Origin: Candidatus Aminicenantota bacterium
GTDB taxonomy: Bacteria; Acidobacteriota; Aminicenantia; Aminicenantales; JAFGBC01
Length of the DNA: 6,690 nt
Assembly (NCBI GenBank): GCA_016933355.1
Contig: JAFGBC010000034.1
Coordinates: forward strand, 1 to 6,690
Direction: 5' to 3'
How positions within the stretch are numbered: position 1 is the first letter of the stretch; the number at the start of each line of letters is the position of its first letter. The notes under the pieces were generated by a model. It saw nothing but the letters and a program-made list of their open reading frames with translations. It made no database searches and was not told the DNA's origin. Position numbers and translations under genes: made by a program. Shown here in pieces: positions 6,568 through 6,690 of this stretch.

Positions 6568-6690
6568 CGGTCGAGCTCGCGGACGACCTCGGTCACCAGC
6601 CGGTTGAATTCGTCCGGCCTCTCGAGCATCGGGTAGTGGCCCATGTGCTTCATGACCTTGACGTCGAAGTCGGGATGGATCTTGCGGACG
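6564..6690 (-). CDS. Alpha/beta hydrolase, C-terminal end (5' part outside window)
   Basis: The last 41 residues of a minus-strand gene that enters from beyond the right edge; its TGA is at 6566-6564. The peptide contains MKHMGHYPMLERPDEFNRLV, the typical end of alpha/beta-hydrolase-fold enzymes: GH is the expected catalytic histidine (codon 6638-6636), PMLERP follows the usual P-x-x-E-x-P pattern, and a final amphipathic helix (FNRLVTEVVREL) closes the fold. The nucleophile and acid residues lie outside the window, so the substrate (ester, haloalkane, epoxide, lipid or other) cannot be told. Its stop overlaps the RDD gene start by four bases, so the two are probably in one transcript. Confidence 0.82.
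   Translation of the reverse strand, partial: VRKIHPDFDVKVMKHMGHYPMLERPDEFNRLVTEVVRELDR

Noticed and set aside
6362..6607. Plus-strand 81-codon open frame opposite the RDD gene start
   Set aside because: It is antisense to the conserved RDD N-terminus and the hydrolase end, and is basic with no motif or good ribosome binding site.
4630..6636. A plus-strand open frame of 668 codons spanning the leader, the membrane protein gene and the whole RDD gene region
   Set aside because: Its translation is Arg/Pro/Gly-rich without domains, and it overlaps two genes with clear membrane and family motifs in other frames. Long stop-free shadow frames are expected at this GC content.

Overview
The window is a dense, GC-rich stretch of bacterial chromosome with five protein-coding genes, two of them cut by the window edges. 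There are no RNA genes, CRISPR arrays, transposases or phage genes. High GC with strong G/C preference at third codon positions, tight ATGA stop/start overlaps and an AddAB-type repair nuclease point to a high-GC bacterium. The AddB is the form without a Walker A motif. Groups such as Aminicenantota, Acidobacteriota or another deep GC-rich lineage would fit, but I cannot fix the phylum from sequence alone.

Region 1 (1-4585, plus strand) is a two-gene operon for double-strand-break end processing. The first gene is the C-terminal two thirds or less of an AddA-like UvrD-family helicase with a RecB-type PD-(D/E)XK nuclease domain. Its stop codon overlaps the start of the second gene (ATGA). The second gene encodes a complete 960-residue AddB-like subunit with a second PD-(D/E)XK nuclease domain and the four cysteines expected to hold a 4Fe-4S cluster. 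Together they should form a helicase-nuclease that resects broken DNA ends for RecA-dependent recombination.

Region 2 (4586-5902, plus strand) starts with a 78-base leader. It carries a possible promoter, a 9-bp perfect inverted repeat whose 3' arm covers the ribosome binding site, and a short direct repeat. It is followed by a 412-residue multi-pass membrane protein. Its core motifs resemble the carotenoid biosynthesis (DUF422/CruF-like) family, but it is divergent and carries a C-terminal extension with an extra membrane segment.

Region 3 (5914-6690, minus strand) converges on region 2 with only 11 bases between stop codons. It holds an RDD-family membrane protein and, upstream of it and overlapping by ATGA, the last 41 residues of an alpha/beta hydrolase that continues beyond the window. 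These two are probably co-transcribed and unrelated to the repair operon.

I found no convincing undescribed system. The points most worth a second look are the motif V Glu-to-Gly change in AddA, the leader that may mask the ribosome binding site of the membrane protein, and the identity of that membrane protein.
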